Shown: one piece after another, positions 23,447 through 32,094 of the stretch
Layout of the letters: each line of letters begins with the position of its first letter
How positions within the stretch are numbered: position 1 is the first letter of the stretch
Origin: Nocardioidaceae bacterium UBA4001
GTDB taxonomy: Bacteria; Actinomycetota; Actinomycetes; Propionibacteriales; Nocardioidaceae
Direction of reading: 5' to 3'
Length of the DNA: 46,691 nt
NCBI GenBank assembly: GCA_002384855.1
Contig: DGBP01000046.1
Span: 1,866-48,556 of the forward strand
Notes under the pieces: generated by a model
The model's input: the letters and a program-made list of their open reading frames with translations, nothing else
What the model was told of the DNA's origin: nothing
The model's database searches: none
Translations under genes and position numbers: made by a program

Positions 23447-24631
23447 TCACCAGTTGGGCTCGGCGGGTGGCTCGGGGAGGGCCACCCCGGCGGGGTGGAT
23501 CACGTACGTGATGCCGCCGGACGTGCGCATCCAGGCACGCTCGAACGCCGCCCGGCCGAAGGTCGTGGGCACCGCGGCGTTGTCGGCTGTGCACTGCGAC
23601 GCCGGGTCGTTGACGACGACGTCGCCTCGATCGTCGAAGCCGACCAGCACCGCGAGGTGGCCGGTGGTGTCGTAGCAGGCCCCGTCGAGCTCGTCCCGGG
23701 TGAAGGCGACACCCACCACGAGGGGGATCCCGGCGGCCACGAACCGCTCCGCCTCGGCCAGGGAGCGCAGCCGGGTCACGAAGGCGACCGTGCCGAACCG
23801 GGCGGCGTAGGCGGCGTTGAACGACCAGTTCCCCGGCGCGTCGTAGGCGTGGTCGAAGGTGTGCCGCGCCGCGTAGGGCACGAAGCGGTCGGTGAGGGCC
23901 TCGTCCACCCAGGCGTACTCCGACCGGGAGGGCCCCAGCCGCCAGTGCGCCAGCACCATCGACGTCGAGGTTGGCGAGCACCAGGCCTCCCCGCCGCCGG
24001 CCCATTGCGGGTACTCCCCGACGTGCACCTGCTGGGAGTAGCGCGGCACGTCGATCACCGTCCCGAGGGCGGGGCCGGGCGGCGCCACCCCCACACCGTT
24101 GCCCTGCAGGCGGGAGGCCACGCAGCCCAGCAGCGACACGGTCGGGGTCGCCGTGGAGCCGGCCCGGCGCAGCAGCGTGACGCGGAGCCGGTACGACGTC
24201 GCGCGGGCGTCCTCGCGCAGGTGCAGCCGGTCCACGTGCACGTCGGCCAGCGCGTCGGACTGCCCCGGGACCGAGGTGGGCGCGATGTCCTGGTCGGACT
24301 CGGCCCACCGGCCCATGACGTACCACCGTGAGGGGCCGTCGGGTGTGCTCACCTGCAGGGCGACCTCGAGCCACGTCCCGGGCGGGGTGCGGGCGTTCCA
24401 GGACGCGACGAGCTCGGTGAGGTCGAACCCGGGCGAGACCTCCGGCGAGGTCCAGGTGGCCTGCTCGTAGGTCTCCGCGGGCAGGTCGCGGTGCGGGTCG
24501 TCGTACTCGCGCTCGGCGTGGGGCGAGGCGATCGCGAGCACCCCGTCGCGGACCGCGGTCCCGTCGTGGGACCCGCGGTCGAGGTCGGCTGGTCCGGCCC
24601 AGCGATGGAACCGGATCCGCCGTGGGTTCAC
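23447..24631 (-). CDS. C39-like cysteine peptidase family protein, no signal peptide
   Basis: 394 residues from GTG 24631, overlapping the upstream paralog stop (GTGA). Residues 1-190 form a beta-sandwich-like domain (FDLTELVASWNARTPPGTWL, then YRLRVTLLRRAG). Residues 195-394 are a papain-like Peptidase_C39_2 domain with C218 (GGGEAWCSPTS), H325 (TGHLAVLVGF) and D342 (VVNDPA) as the likely triad, plus an oxyanion Gln in RYSQQ. Unlike its neighbour it begins directly at NPRRIRFHRWAG, with no hydrophobic leader. Either it is cytoplasmic, is exported another way, or depends on the neighbour. Substrate unknown. Confidence 0.75.
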   Translation of the reverse strand: MNPRRIRFHRWAGPADLDRGSHDGTAVRDGVLAIASPHAEREYDDPHRDLPAETYEQATWTSPEVSPGFDLTELVASWNARTPPGTWLEVALQVSTPDGPSRWYVMGRWAESDQDIAPTSVPGQSDALADVHVDRLHLREDARATSYRLRVTLLRRAGSTATPTVSLLGCVASRLQGNGVGVAPPGPALGTVIDVPRYSQQVHVGEYPQWAGGGEAWCSPTSTSMVLAHWRLGPSRSEYAWVDEALTDRFVPYAARHTFDHAYDAPGNWSFNAAYAARFGTVAFVTRLRSLAEAERFVAAGIPLVVGVAFTRDELDGACYDTTGHLAVLVGFDDRGDVVVNDPASQCTADNAAVPTTFGRAAFERAWMRTSGGITYVIHPAGVALPEPPAEPNW

Positions 24632-25908
24632 CAGTTCCTGGTCCGCGTCGGGGGCAGCGGCTGGTCGTCGCCGTGGATGACGTAGACGAGGCCGCCCGAT
24701 GTGGGCACCCAGACGTTCTCGAACTGTCCTCGGTCGTAGGTGCGGCGCACCGTCGCGCCGGTGGGGGCCGCCGGGTCGTTGACGACAACGTCCCCGGAGG
24801 CGGTGAAGCCCACGATCACCATCAGGTGGCCGTTCGTGGAGCTGATCGGTGCCCCGGTGAGCTCGCCTCGGCCGAACCTCACCGAGGCCACGAGCGGGAT
24901 GCCGGCTCGGATGAACCGCTCCGCCTCGCGGAGGTTGCGCAGCCGGGTCACGAACGCGTTGTCGGCCCGCGTGGCGGCGTAGGCGGTGCTGAAGGACCAG
25001 TTGCCGGCGCCCTCCCAGCCGTGGTCGTACTGCGCGCGGGCGGCGTGGTCGACCCACGGGTCCGGGTGGCCGGCCGGGACCCAGGAGTACTGCTTCGTCG
25101 TGGGCAGCCGGCCGAGCCGGCCGAGGACCATGGACACCGACGTGGGGGAGCACCAGGCCTCGCCGCCGGCGTCGTACTCGGGGTAGTGCCCGTCATGGAT
25201 CATCTGCGAGTAGCGCGGCATCGACAGGGGTGCCGACCCGCTGGCCACGCCGGGCCGGGACGTGGCCACCTGCGTCGTCGTGGGCAGCAGCGAGGTCATC
25301 GCGCCGATCGTGTCCACCGAGGGGTCGGCGGACGTTCCGGCGCGTCGCAGCAGCGTGACGCGCGTCTGCCAGGACGTGAAGCCGACCGAGTAGCGGGCCT
25401 TGAGGGTGTCCACCGACACGGTGCCGATCTGGTCGGTCTGCGCCCCGGCACTGGTACGACGGAACTGCCGGTCGTGGCCGGCCCACTTGCCGAGGGAGTA
25501 CCACGTGCTGCGGCGGCCGGCCTCGTTCACGCCCCGCACCTGCACGTGCACGAACGAGTCGCGGGGGGTGCTGGCGTCCCAGGACGGGACCAGCTCGTCG
25601 AAGGCGAAGCCGGGGCGCTGCCACGGCGAGGTCCAACGGCCGAGCTCGTAGGTCTTCGTGCCCTCGCGCACCGTGCCGACCGGGGTGGCGATCCGCAGCG
25701 CGCCCTTGACCGCCCGGGTCCCGGCGAACCTGCCCGTGGCCAGCTCGGCCTGGGTGTCCCACTGGGTGTAGTCGATCATCCGCGCCGTCGTCGTGGCCGC
25801 GAGCGCGTCGGCGGACGTGCCCGCGACGGTCCCGGCCACCGCGAGCGGCAGGACCAGTGCGGTGGACGTCAGCGCCCCGAGGAGACGGCTCCGGCAGTGG
25901 GTGCTCAT
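24628..25908 (-). CDS. Secreted C39-like cysteine peptidase family protein
   Basis: 426 residues from ATG 25908. A clear signal peptide (basic STHCRSR, hydrophobic GALTSTALVLPLAVAG, cleavage near ADALAA, residue ~37). The rest parallels the downstream protein: beta-sandwich domain (FAFDELVPSWDASTPRDSFV), then the C39-like domain with C253 (AGGEAWCSPTSVSM), H361 and D378 (VVNDPAAP). The pair arose by tandem duplication. Likely a cell-wall or exoprotein-acting thiol peptidase. Its promoter region is shared with divergent cysS. Confidence 0.8.
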   Translation of the reverse strand: MSTHCRSRLLGALTSTALVLPLAVAGTVAGTSADALAATTTARMIDYTQWDTQAELATGRFAGTRAVKGALRIATPVGTVREGTKTYELGRWTSPWQRPGFAFDELVPSWDASTPRDSFVHVQVRGVNEAGRRSTWYSLGKWAGHDRQFRRTSAGAQTDQIGTVSVDTLKARYSVGFTSWQTRVTLLRRAGTSADPSVDTIGAMTSLLPTTTQVATSRPGVASGSAPLSMPRYSQMIHDGHYPEYDAGGEAWCSPTSVSMVLGRLGRLPTTKQYSWVPAGHPDPWVDHAARAQYDHGWEGAGNWSFSTAYAATRADNAFVTRLRNLREAERFIRAGIPLVASVRFGRGELTGAPISSTNGHLMVIVGFTASGDVVVNDPAAPTGATVRRTYDRGQFENVWVPTSGGLVYVIHGDDQPLPPTRTRNW

Positions 25909-25942
25909 CGTTGAACGATAGGACAACGCAGCCCCTCCAGGC

Positions 25943-25959
25943 ACTGTTTTCACAACAGT
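25943..25959. promoter_or_regulatory. 17-bp operator-like palindrome
   Basis: ACTGTT-TTCAC-AACAGT is a perfect 6-bp inverted repeat with a 5-nt spacer in the 103-bp AT-richer gap between the divergent C39 peptidase pair and cysS. A repressor site for the peptidase operon is the simplest reading. Confidence 0.4.
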
Positions 25960-26011
25960 CACAGCTCCGGCGTGTGGTCCGGGCGTCCCGGTGCCTCGGT
26001 AGGATTGGCGG

Positions 26012-27421
26012 GTGACTCTACGGCTCTACGACACCGCCACCCGCGAGGTCCGTGACTTCGTGCCCCTCGAGGACGGCAAGGCGGGTCTCTACGTGTGCGG
26101 TCTGACCGTGCAGTCGGAGCCACATGTCGGCCACGTCCGGTCGGCGGTCAACTTCGACGTGGTCCGGCGCTGGCTGCAGACCCGGGGGTACGCCGTCAGC
26201 TACATCCGCAACATCACCGACATCGACGACAAGATCCTCGTCAGGTCCGCCGAGCAGGGCCGCCCCTGGTACAACCTGGCCTACGAGATGACCCGGGAGC
26301 TCGAGCGGGCCTACGACGCCCTGCACGTGCTGCCGCCGACGTACGAACCGCTCGCGACCGGCCACGTCCCGGAGATGGTCGAGCTGATCTCGCAGCTGAT
26401 CACGCGCGGTCACGCCTACGCCGCGGCCGACGGGTCCGGCGACGTGTACTTCGACGTCATGTCGTGGTCGGCCTACGGCGAGCTCTCCGGCCAGAAGGTC
26501 GCCGAGATGGAGGCGGCCGAGGACGCCGACCCCCGCGGCAAGCGGGACCCCCGTGACTTCGCGCTGTGGAAGGGCCACAAGGCCTCCGAGCCGGAGACCG
26601 CCGCCTGGCCCTCGCCGTGGGGCCCGGGCCGCCCGGGCTGGCACATCGAGTGCTCGGCGATGTCGCTGAAGTACCTCGGCTCGGCCTTCGACATCCACGG
26701 CGGCGGCGTCGACCTGCGCTTCCCCCACCACGAGAACGAGCAGGCCCAGTCGCGTGCGGCCGGCCACGGGTTCGCGTCGTACTGGATGCACAACGCCTGG
26801 ATCACCACGGCCGGCGAGAAGATGAGCAAGTCGCTCGGCAACTCGCTGCTCGTCCCGGCGGTCCTGGAGCGGGTGCGCCCGATCGAGCTGCGCTTCTACA
26901 TCGTCGCCGCGCACTACCGGTCCACCGTCGAGTTCTCCTTCGAGGCGCTCGAGGAGGCTGCGTCCGGCTTCCGCCGGATCGAGCACTTCCTGAGCCGGGC
27001 GGCCGAGGTGCTCGGCGAGGTCCCGGCGGGCGGCATGATGTGCGCGGAGTTCCTCGAGGCGATGGACGACGACTTCGGCACCCCCGCCGCGGTCGCCGCC
27101 GTCTACGACGTGGTGCGCGAGGGCAACAAGCTGCTCGCCGGGGGCGCGTCCAACGCGCTGCGGGGCAACGCCGCCTCCGTCCGCGCGATGCTCGACGTGC
27201 TCGGGCTCGACCCCTTCGACCCGCACTGGTCCGGCGGCGACGCCCACCGCGACGAGAAGCTCACCGCGGCGATCAACGCGCTCGTCGCCGGACTCCTCGA
27301 GCGGCGTGCCGAGGCCCGCGCGAGCAAGGACTTCGCCGCCGCCGACGCGATCCGCGACCAGCTCAAGAGCGCCGGGTTCGAGCTCGAGGACACCCCGCAG
27401 GGACCCAAGTGGTCGTTGTGA
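26012..27421 (+). CDS. cysS: Cysteine-tRNA ligase
   Basis: 469 residues, GTG start followed at once by the conserved TLRLYDTATREVRDF. It charges tRNA-Cys. Zinc ligand C29 (YVCGLTVQ), the HIGH-type motif HVGHVRS, then GWHIECSAMS (second zinc Cys), HHENEQAQS and KMSKS (EKMSKSLGNS) are all present. The length is normal. It precedes rlmB, a standard actinobacterial pairing (Rv3580c-Rv3579c), separated by a 91-bp spacer holding a dispersed repeat. Confidence 0.96.
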   Translation: MTLRLYDTATREVRDFVPLEDGKAGLYVCGLTVQSEPHVGHVRSAVNFDVVRRWLQTRGYAVSYIRNITDIDDKILVRSAEQGRPWYNLAYEMTRELERAYDALHVLPPTYEPLATGHVPEMVELISQLITRGHAYAAADGSGDVYFDVMSWSAYGELSGQKVAEMEAAEDADPRGKRDPRDFALWKGHKASEPETAAWPSPWGPGRPGWHIECSAMSLKYLGSAFDIHGGGVDLRFPHHENEQAQSRAAGHGFASYWMHNAWITTAGEKMSKSLGNSLLVPAVLERVRPIELRFYIVAAHYRSTVEFSFEALEEAASGFRRIEHFLSRAAEVLGEVPAGGMMCAEFLEAMDDDFGTPAAVAAVYDVVREGNKLLAGGASNALRGNAASVRAMLDVLGLDPFDPHWSGGDAHRDEKLTAAINALVAGLLERRAEARASKDFAAADAIRDQLKSAGFELEDTPQGPKWSL

Positions 27422-27431
27422 CCGGCGAGGC

Positions 27432-27480
27432 GGTCGAGACCCCGGTGGTCGAGCCCCCGGTGGTCGAGCCCGTCGAGACC
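27432..27480. repeat. Dispersed GGTCTCGACGGGCTCGACCA-type repeat
   Basis: TGGTCGAGCCCGTCGAGACC (27461-27480) is the exact reverse complement of 20 bases at 43439-43458. Next to it are degenerate copies (GGTCGAGACC at 27432, GGTGGTCGAGCC at 27444), so this is a small cluster. It lies in the cysS-rlmB spacer. Similar sequences are, to my recollection, frequent in Nocardioides genomes. Confidence 0.7.
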
Positions 27481-27512
27481 CCCGCCCACACCACCACGAC
27501 AGGACTCAACTG

Positions 27513-28475
27513 ATGGCAGGCAACTCCGCGCGTCGAGGCGCGATCAAGAAGACCGGCAAGGGCAACCCGACCGCAGGCTCGGGCGGGCGGGTGCGGCGCG
27601 GGCTCGAGGGCAAGGGCCCCACGCCGAAGGCGAAGGACCGAGAGGGCCACAAGGCGTACAAGGCCGCCAAGAAGACCGAGCAGAGCCGTTCTGCCCGGCC
27701 CCGGCGCGCGCCTCGTGCCGGTGGGGACTCGGAGTGGATCGCGGGCCGCAACTCGGTCGTGGAGGCGCTGCGCGCGCACATGCCGGTCACCACCGTGTAC
27801 GTCGCCGAGGGGGCCGAGCGCGACGGCCGGCTGCGGGAGGTGTTCCGGATCGTCGCCGACCGCGGCATCGCCCTGCTCGAGGTCGGCCGCAACGAGCTCG
27901 ACCGCCTCACCGGCGGGGCCGTGCACCAGGGCCTCGCCGCGAAGGTGCCGCCGTACGAGTACGCCCACCCCGGCGACCTCCTCGACCGGGCCGCCGAGGT
28001 CCGTGAGCAGCCGCTCATCGTCGCCCTCGACTCGGTCACCGACCCGCGCAACCTCGGTGCGGTGGTCCGCTCCGCGGCCGGCTTCGGCGCCCACGGCGTG
28101 CTGATCCCGGAGCGGAGAGCGGCCGGCATGACCGCCTCGGCCTGGAAGACCTCGGCCGGAGCCGCCGCCCGGGTCCCGGTGGCGCAGGCGACGAACCTGA
28201 CCCGCCAGCTGAAGGCCTACCAGGAGGCCGGGTGCATGGTAGTGGGGCTGGCCGCCGACGGCGACGTCGCGCTGCCCGACCTCGACCTCGCCGACGGACC
28301 GCTGGTGATCGTCGTCGGGTCCGAGGGCAAGGGGCTGTCCCGGCTGGTGGCCGAGACCTGCGACCAGCTGGTGTCGATCCCGATGGTGAACTCGCTGGAG
28401 TCCCTCAACGCCGGCGTGGCGGCGTCGGTGACGCTCTACGCCGTGGCCGAGCGGAGGGGCACCCTCTCCCGCTAG
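27513..28475 (+). CDS. rlmB: 23S rRNA (guanosine-2'-O-)-methyltransferase RlmB
   Basis: 320 residues from ATG 27513. A basic, Gly-rich N-terminal extension of ~75 residues (KKTGKGNPTAGSGGRVRRG) precedes the SpoU substrate-binding domain (WIAGRNSVVEALRAH). The SpoU/TrmH knot domain has motif 1 DSVTDPRNLGAVVRSAAGFG, motif 2 VVGSEGKGLSRLV and motif 3 IPMVNSLESLNAGVAASV. It methylates G2251 (E. coli numbering) of 23S rRNA. The basic extension is common in actinobacterial RlmB and probably binds rRNA. Confidence 0.94.
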   Translation: MAGNSARRGAIKKTGKGNPTAGSGGRVRRGLEGKGPTPKAKDREGHKAYKAAKKTEQSRSARPRRAPRAGGDSEWIAGRNSVVEALRAHMPVTTVYVAEGAERDGRLREVFRIVADRGIALLEVGRNELDRLTGGAVHQGLAAKVPPYEYAHPGDLLDRAAEVREQPLIVALDSVTDPRNLGAVVRSAAGFGAHGVLIPERRAAGMTASAWKTSAGAAARVPVAQATNLTRQLKAYQEAGCMVVGLAADGDVALPDLDLADGPLVIVVGSEGKGLSRLVAETCDQLVSIPMVNSLESLNAGVAASVTLYAVAERRGTLSR

Positions 28476-29725
28476 AGCGTCGGGTCCGCGACCGTCCGGG
28501 GCATCAGCAGATCCGGGTCGTCGCTGGCGGTGACCCTCTCGTCGGGCCGCTTGGACAGCACCGAGTCGATGTAGTCCCGCGAGGTCTCGAAGATGTCGAC
28601 CTCGTGGCCGGCGCGCTCGGACAGGAACCAGCGGTGCTCGAGGATCTCGTGGAAGATCTCGGCCGGCTCGAGCTTGCCGCGCATCTCCTTGGGCACCATC
28701 GCGATGATCGGCTCGTAGATGTCGGTGAGCCACCGGTGCGCCACCAGCGCTCTGTCCTCGCCGCCCAGGTCGTGGTAGGCGGTGTAGGACGCCATGTCGT
28801 TGAGCAGCCGACGGGCCTGGTTGTCCTCGACGTCGAGGCCGGTGAGGCTCTGCAGCTCTCGGCGGTGGTGACCGGCCTCGACGACCTTCGGCTGCAGCCG
28901 GACGGTGGAGCCCGACCAGTCGGTCACGATGTCGAGCTCGTCGACGTCGAAGCCGAGCTCGTTGAGCCGCTCCACCCGCTGCTCGATGCGCCACATCTCG
29001 GCGGCGTCGAACTCCTCGGTGGCGGTCAGCTCCTCCCACAGCTCGGTGTAGCGCCGCTCGACGAGCTCGACGATCGCGTGCGCGTCGACGTTCTCGTCGA
29101 GCAGGCCTCCCGCCTGGAGGTCGAGCAGCTCGCCGAACAGGTTGCCGTAGGCCACCTCGAGGTCGTGGGCGCGCTGCCCGCGGGTCAGCTCGTTGTGCAG
29201 CTCGCCGGTCTCGGCGTCGACGAGGTAGGCGGTGAACTCCCCGGCGCTGCGCCGGAAGAGCACGTTCGACAACGAGACGTCGCCCCAGAAGAAGCCGTTC
29301 AGGTGGAGGCGCACGAGGAGCACGGCAAGGGCGTCGATCAGCCCCGGCAGGCTGTCGGCCCGGAGGCCGTGGGAGAACAGCGAGCGGTAGGGGAGCGAGT
29401 AGGTGAGGTGCCGGGTGACGAGGGCCGGCTCGATCTCCTCGCCGGCAGACGACTCGCGACCCGCGACGACCGCCACCGGCTCCACGACCGGGAGGTCGAG
29501 CTTCCGGAGCTCGCGGAGCATGCGGTACTCCCGGAACGCGATCGGCTCGCGGGTCTCCTTCACGGCGTAGACGTCGTGGTCGAGCCGGACGATGCGTACG
29601 ACGTGGCGCGAGATGCCCCGCGGCAGCGGCACGACGTACTCCTCGGTCCACTCCTCGAGCGGGGCGTCCCAGGGCAGCGTGACCAGCGCGGGGTTCGGCT
29701 TGGTCGCCACGATGCGCAGAGGCAT
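28472..29725 (-). CDS. DUF4032 protein with LPS-kinase-like N-terminus
   Basis: 417 residues, ATG start, converging on rlmB with a 4-bp overlap. The N-terminal half is a small kinase-like fold: VYAVKETREPIAFREYRML (Lys and Glu of the ATP site), then VRLHLNGFFWGDVSLSNVLF (catalytic-loop-like, D in GDVSLSN) and AYLVDAETGEL (DFG-like D-A-E). The C-terminal half (from ~residue 230) is the DUF4032 region with LQPKVVEAGHHRRELQSLTG. Actinobacterial members are widespread; the substrate is unknown. No signal peptide or membrane segment. Confidence 0.85.
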   Translation of the reverse strand: MPLRIVATKPNPALVTLPWDAPLEEWTEEYVVPLPRGISRHVVRIVRLDHDVYAVKETREPIAFREYRMLRELRKLDLPVVEPVAVVAGRESSAGEEIEPALVTRHLTYSLPYRSLFSHGLRADSLPGLIDALAVLLVRLHLNGFFWGDVSLSNVLFRRSAGEFTAYLVDAETGELHNELTRGQRAHDLEVAYGNLFGELLDLQAGGLLDENVDAHAIVELVERRYTELWEELTATEEFDAAEMWRIEQRVERLNELGFDVDELDIVTDWSGSTVRLQPKVVEAGHHRRELQSLTGLDVEDNQARRLLNDMASYTAYHDLGGEDRALVAHRWLTDIYEPIIAMVPKEMRGKLEPAEIFHEILEHRWFLSERAGHEVDIFETSRDYIDSVLSKRPDERVTASDDPDLLMPRTVADPTL

Positions 29726-29775
29726 GGGGCCACCCTAGCCGCGGGAGGGGTTCGGCCCCGGTCCGGAGACGACGA

Positions 29776-29806
29776 GGCGGGGCAGCCCTTCCGGTGCCGC
29801 CCCGCC
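29776..29806 (-). terminator. Terminator downstream of the CsbD gene
   Basis: 8-bp stem GGCGGGGC / GCCCCGCC with a 15-nt loop, 16 bases past the CsbD stop on the minus strand. Confidence 0.5.
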
Positions 29807-29822
29807 CCTGCCGCGTGGGTGC

Positions 29823-29996
29823 CTACTTGTTGAAGGCGTCCTTCACCTTCTCGCCGGCCTGCTTCAGGTCGGCCTTGCTCTGGTCCTTCTTGCCCTCGTT
29901 CTGGAGGGACTTGTCGTCGGTCGCGTCGCCGAGGGCCTCCTTGGCCTTGCCAAGACCGCCTTCGGCGGAGTTCTTCATCTTGTCGTCGGTACCCAT
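29823..29996 (-). CDS. CsbD family stress protein
   Basis: 57 residues, ATG 29996 with AAGGAGG 7 nt upstream. The sequence (MGTDDKMKNSAEGGLGKAKE, a central ATDDKSLQNEGKKDQSKADL, then QAGEKVKDAFNK) is the short, charged helical repeat of CsbD proteins, which accumulate under general stress in Gram-positive bacteria. No molecular function is established. Its gene is at a different, lower GC than its neighbours, mainly from the Lys codons. Confidence 0.9.
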   Translation of the reverse strand: MGTDDKMKNSAEGGLGKAKEALGDATDDKSLQNEGKKDQSKADLKQAGEKVKDAFNK

Positions 29997-30109
29997 GAGG
30001 TTTCCTCCTTCGTAGGGGACCCGGTCGTACCCCGCCGCGCCGAGGTCATGCGCCCGACTACGATGGCCATTCGTGTCCCCGCGCGCCCGATGGGCTCCGT
30101 GCGGCGCAC

Positions 30110-30182
30110 GCCGGCCTGGCGCAACTGGCAGCGCACCTAACTTGTAATTAGGGGGTTAGGGGTTCGAGTCCCCTGGCCGGCT
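30110..30182 (+). tRNA. tRNA-Thr (anticodon TGT)
   Basis: Full cloverleaf: acceptor GCCGGCC / GGCCGGC (30110-30116 with 30175-30181) plus discriminator T. D stem GCGC/GCGC, anticodon stem CCTAA/TTAGG around loop CTTGTAA with anticodon TGT at 30143-30145. T stem AGGGG/CCCCT around TTCGAGT. CCA is not encoded. It reads ACA (and perhaps other ACN) codons. TACGAT at 30059-30064 is a possible -10 element. Confidence 0.93.
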
Positions 30183-30211
30183 CCGACGTCCGGCTCCGAC
30201 GTCCGGCTCCG
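30181..30211 (+). repeat. 13-bp tandem repeat at the tRNA 3' end
   Basis: CTCCGACGTCCGG occurs twice exactly (30181-30193, 30194-30206) and begins a third time, starting on the last bases of tRNA-Thr. It marks the junction between the tRNA and the pseudogene behind it. Confidence 0.8.
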
Positions 30212-30988
30212 CGCCGGGCGTCGCGTCCGGCTTCCTGCCACCGCGACCAACCGAGCCGCCCGCACCGGCCGAGCCCGTCGCGACATCGCTGAGCCTCGGA
30301 GGTCCGGAGTCGGGCTGCATCGGCAGACAGGTCACCCTCGACGTGCGACTCACCGAGCAGGAGAGCCAGGCCGGGGTCACCGGGGCCGAGGTGTTCCTCG
30401 AGCGCTGGGACGGCGGGCGGTACGTCCGCGTCGGGGAGGCGCTGGTCACCTCCGAGACGGGCACCGCCTCCCGCCAGGTCACCGTCGGCTCGGGCGGGCC
30501 TGAACGGGTTCCGGGCAGCGTTCCCGGGCAGCGAGACCCACGTGAGGTCCACCTCGCCCGCTGTGGACGTCGCGGCGCTGAGGATCCCCACGACACTGGC
30601 CCTCGGCGGCAAGACCAGCGTGGTCGACGATACGTCGGTGCGGATCAACCTTCGCTGGGAGGCCGCAGACGGCCGGCTGGTCACCGGCAGGGCGAAGCTC
30701 TACCGCCAGAACAGGGGCGCGGAGACCTGGTCGCTCGCCGCCACCTCGCAGGTCGTCGGCCGGCCCGGGGTCCGCTCGCCGCACTCGTACGGCGGCAGCA
30801 TCGACATCAACCCGTGGGAGAACCCGTACGTCTCGCAGCAGGGCACCTACCCGAACACGTGGTGGCTGTCGCGGTCGCACCCCAAGGTCTCGTGGCGCTC
30901 CTGGACCCACCCGGTGGTGCAGGCCTTCAAGTCCCGTGGGTTCGCCTGGGGCGGGGCCTACCGCGACTACCACCACTTCCAGCGGTAG
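30183..30988 (+). pseudogene. Truncated, frameshifted Ig-like/peptidase M15 (VanY-like) gene
   Basis: No start codon or signal peptide exists; the open frame runs straight out of the tRNA. An Ig-like domain (GCIGRQVTLDVRLTEQES ... VFLERWDGGRYVRVG) is read in one frame to about 30495, then continues one frame on (GLNGFRAAFPGSETHVRS). A second Ig-like segment leads directly into the C-terminal half of an M15 D-Ala-D-Ala carboxypeptidase: HSYGGSIDINPWENPYV and AWGGAYRDYHHFQR, with the zinc-ligand HxxxxxxD and HHF motifs. The N-terminal half of the peptidase domain is missing. So it lost its 5' end, a central part and its frame. It was once a secreted wall-acting enzyme. Confidence 0.75.
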
Positions 30989-31047
30989 CCCTCCGCGGCG
31001 GCCCCTGTGGCGGACCGGGTCCCGCGGCCGGGCTCAGCGCAGCCGGC

Positions 31048-31899
31048 TCAGCGCAGTCGGGTGACCTCGAACTGCATCGCGGGGTGCGCGAGCTCGTGCT
31101 GGGCGGCGACGATGCGCATCTCCCGGCTGTCCGCCTCGGCGGTCGCCGCCATGACCGCGAACACCGACGACGTCGTGCGCGCCAGGGCGGTCGGGAGGTC
31201 GTGGCCGCTGAGGACGTCGGCGAGGAACACCGCCGAGGTCAGGTCACCCGCACCGGGAGGGTTGATCGGCAGGCGCGGGGTGCGGGCGATGAACGCGCCC
31301 TCACCCGAGACGGCCACCATGGCGATCTCGTCCTCGGGCGTCTCCGTCGTGATCACGCTGGTGACCAGCACGGTCTCGGGGCCGGACGCCCGGACCGTCT
31401 CCGCGGCCTCGACGACGTGGTCGAGCGTCTCGGTCTCGATGCCGGCGAGGAAGGCGAGCTCGAACTGGTTCGGCGTGATCACGTCGGCGGCCGGCACGAC
31501 CTGGTCGCGCATGAACTCCGGGATGCCCGGACGGACGAAGAAGCCCCGGCCGACGTCGCCCATCACCGGGTCGCAGAAGTAGATCGCCTCGGGGTTGCGG
31601 CCCTTGACGTTGCGCACCGCGTCGAGGATCACCGAGCCGACGTCCTCGGCGCCCTGGTAGCCCGACAGCACGGCGTCACAGCGGTCGAGCGCCCCCCGGT
31701 CCTCGACGCCCCCGACGACCTCGGCGATGTCCGCAGCCGTGAGCAGCGGGCCCCGGGCGGCGCCGTACCCCGTGTGGTTGGAGAAGTGCACGGTGATGAC
31801 CGGCCACACGTCGTACCCGAGCCGCTGCAGGGGGAACAGCGCGGCACTGTTGCCGGCGTGCCCGTAGGCGACGAGCGACTGGATCGAGAGGATGTTCAT
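31048..31899 (-). CDS. pdxY: Pyridoxal kinase PdxY
   Basis: 283 residues from ATG 31899. It phosphorylates pyridoxal in the PLP salvage pathway. The ribokinase-like N-terminus MNILSIQSLVAYGHAGNSAA matches PdxY/PdxK. FCDPVMGDVGRGFFV and ITPNQFELAFLAG are the substrate and metal region, and the anion-hole motif PPGAGDLTSAVFLADVL carries the catalytic Asp. The length is typical (~287). It shares its upstream region, which holds palindrome copy 1, with the divergent nuclease-like gene. Confidence 0.93.
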   Translation of the reverse strand: MNILSIQSLVAYGHAGNSAALFPLQRLGYDVWPVITVHFSNHTGYGAARGPLLTAADIAEVVGGVEDRGALDRCDAVLSGYQGAEDVGSVILDAVRNVKGRNPEAIYFCDPVMGDVGRGFFVRPGIPEFMRDQVVPAADVITPNQFELAFLAGIETETLDHVVEAAETVRASGPETVLVTSVITTETPEDEIAMVAVSGEGAFIARTPRLPINPPGAGDLTSAVFLADVLSGHDLPTALARTTSSVFAVMAATAEADSREMRIVAAQHELAHPAMQFEVTRLR

Positions 31900-31933
31900 T
31901 CCCCGAATCCTGCCAGCCCGCCGCTCTCGGGCA

Positions 31934-31992
31934 GCAAGTGGTCAGCTGCTGCAGATCTGGCGCCCCGGGACCTGCAACAGCTGACCACTTGC
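31934..31992. repeat. Palindromic repeat, copy 1
   Basis: Arms GCAAGTGGTCAGCTGCTGCAG and CTGCAACAGCTGACCACTTGC pair over 21 bp with one mismatch around a 17-nt loop. It lies between divergent pdxY and the nuclease-like gene. Its loop is similar to the reverse complement of the loop of copy 2, so the two copies face each other. Confidence 0.85.
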
Positions 31993-32094
31993 GCCTGCAC
32001 CCGGTGGCTTCCACAGTCGGAGCTCGCTGCCGGTCCTCCTCAGCCGAGCCAGACGGACCTGCGGCGCCGGCCCCGCGCGGGCAGGCTCCGGGGC

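Noticed and set aside
20555..24331. Open frame of more than 1200 codons spanning MerR, ispF, the molybdopterin enzyme and a peptidase gene
   Set aside because: Arg/Gly/Pro-rich shadow crossing five real genes on both strands; no recognisable motif.
29997..30109. SigF/SigB-type promoter for the CsbD gene
   Set aside because: A GGGGTAC element is present on the minus strand but no GTTT at the right distance upstream.
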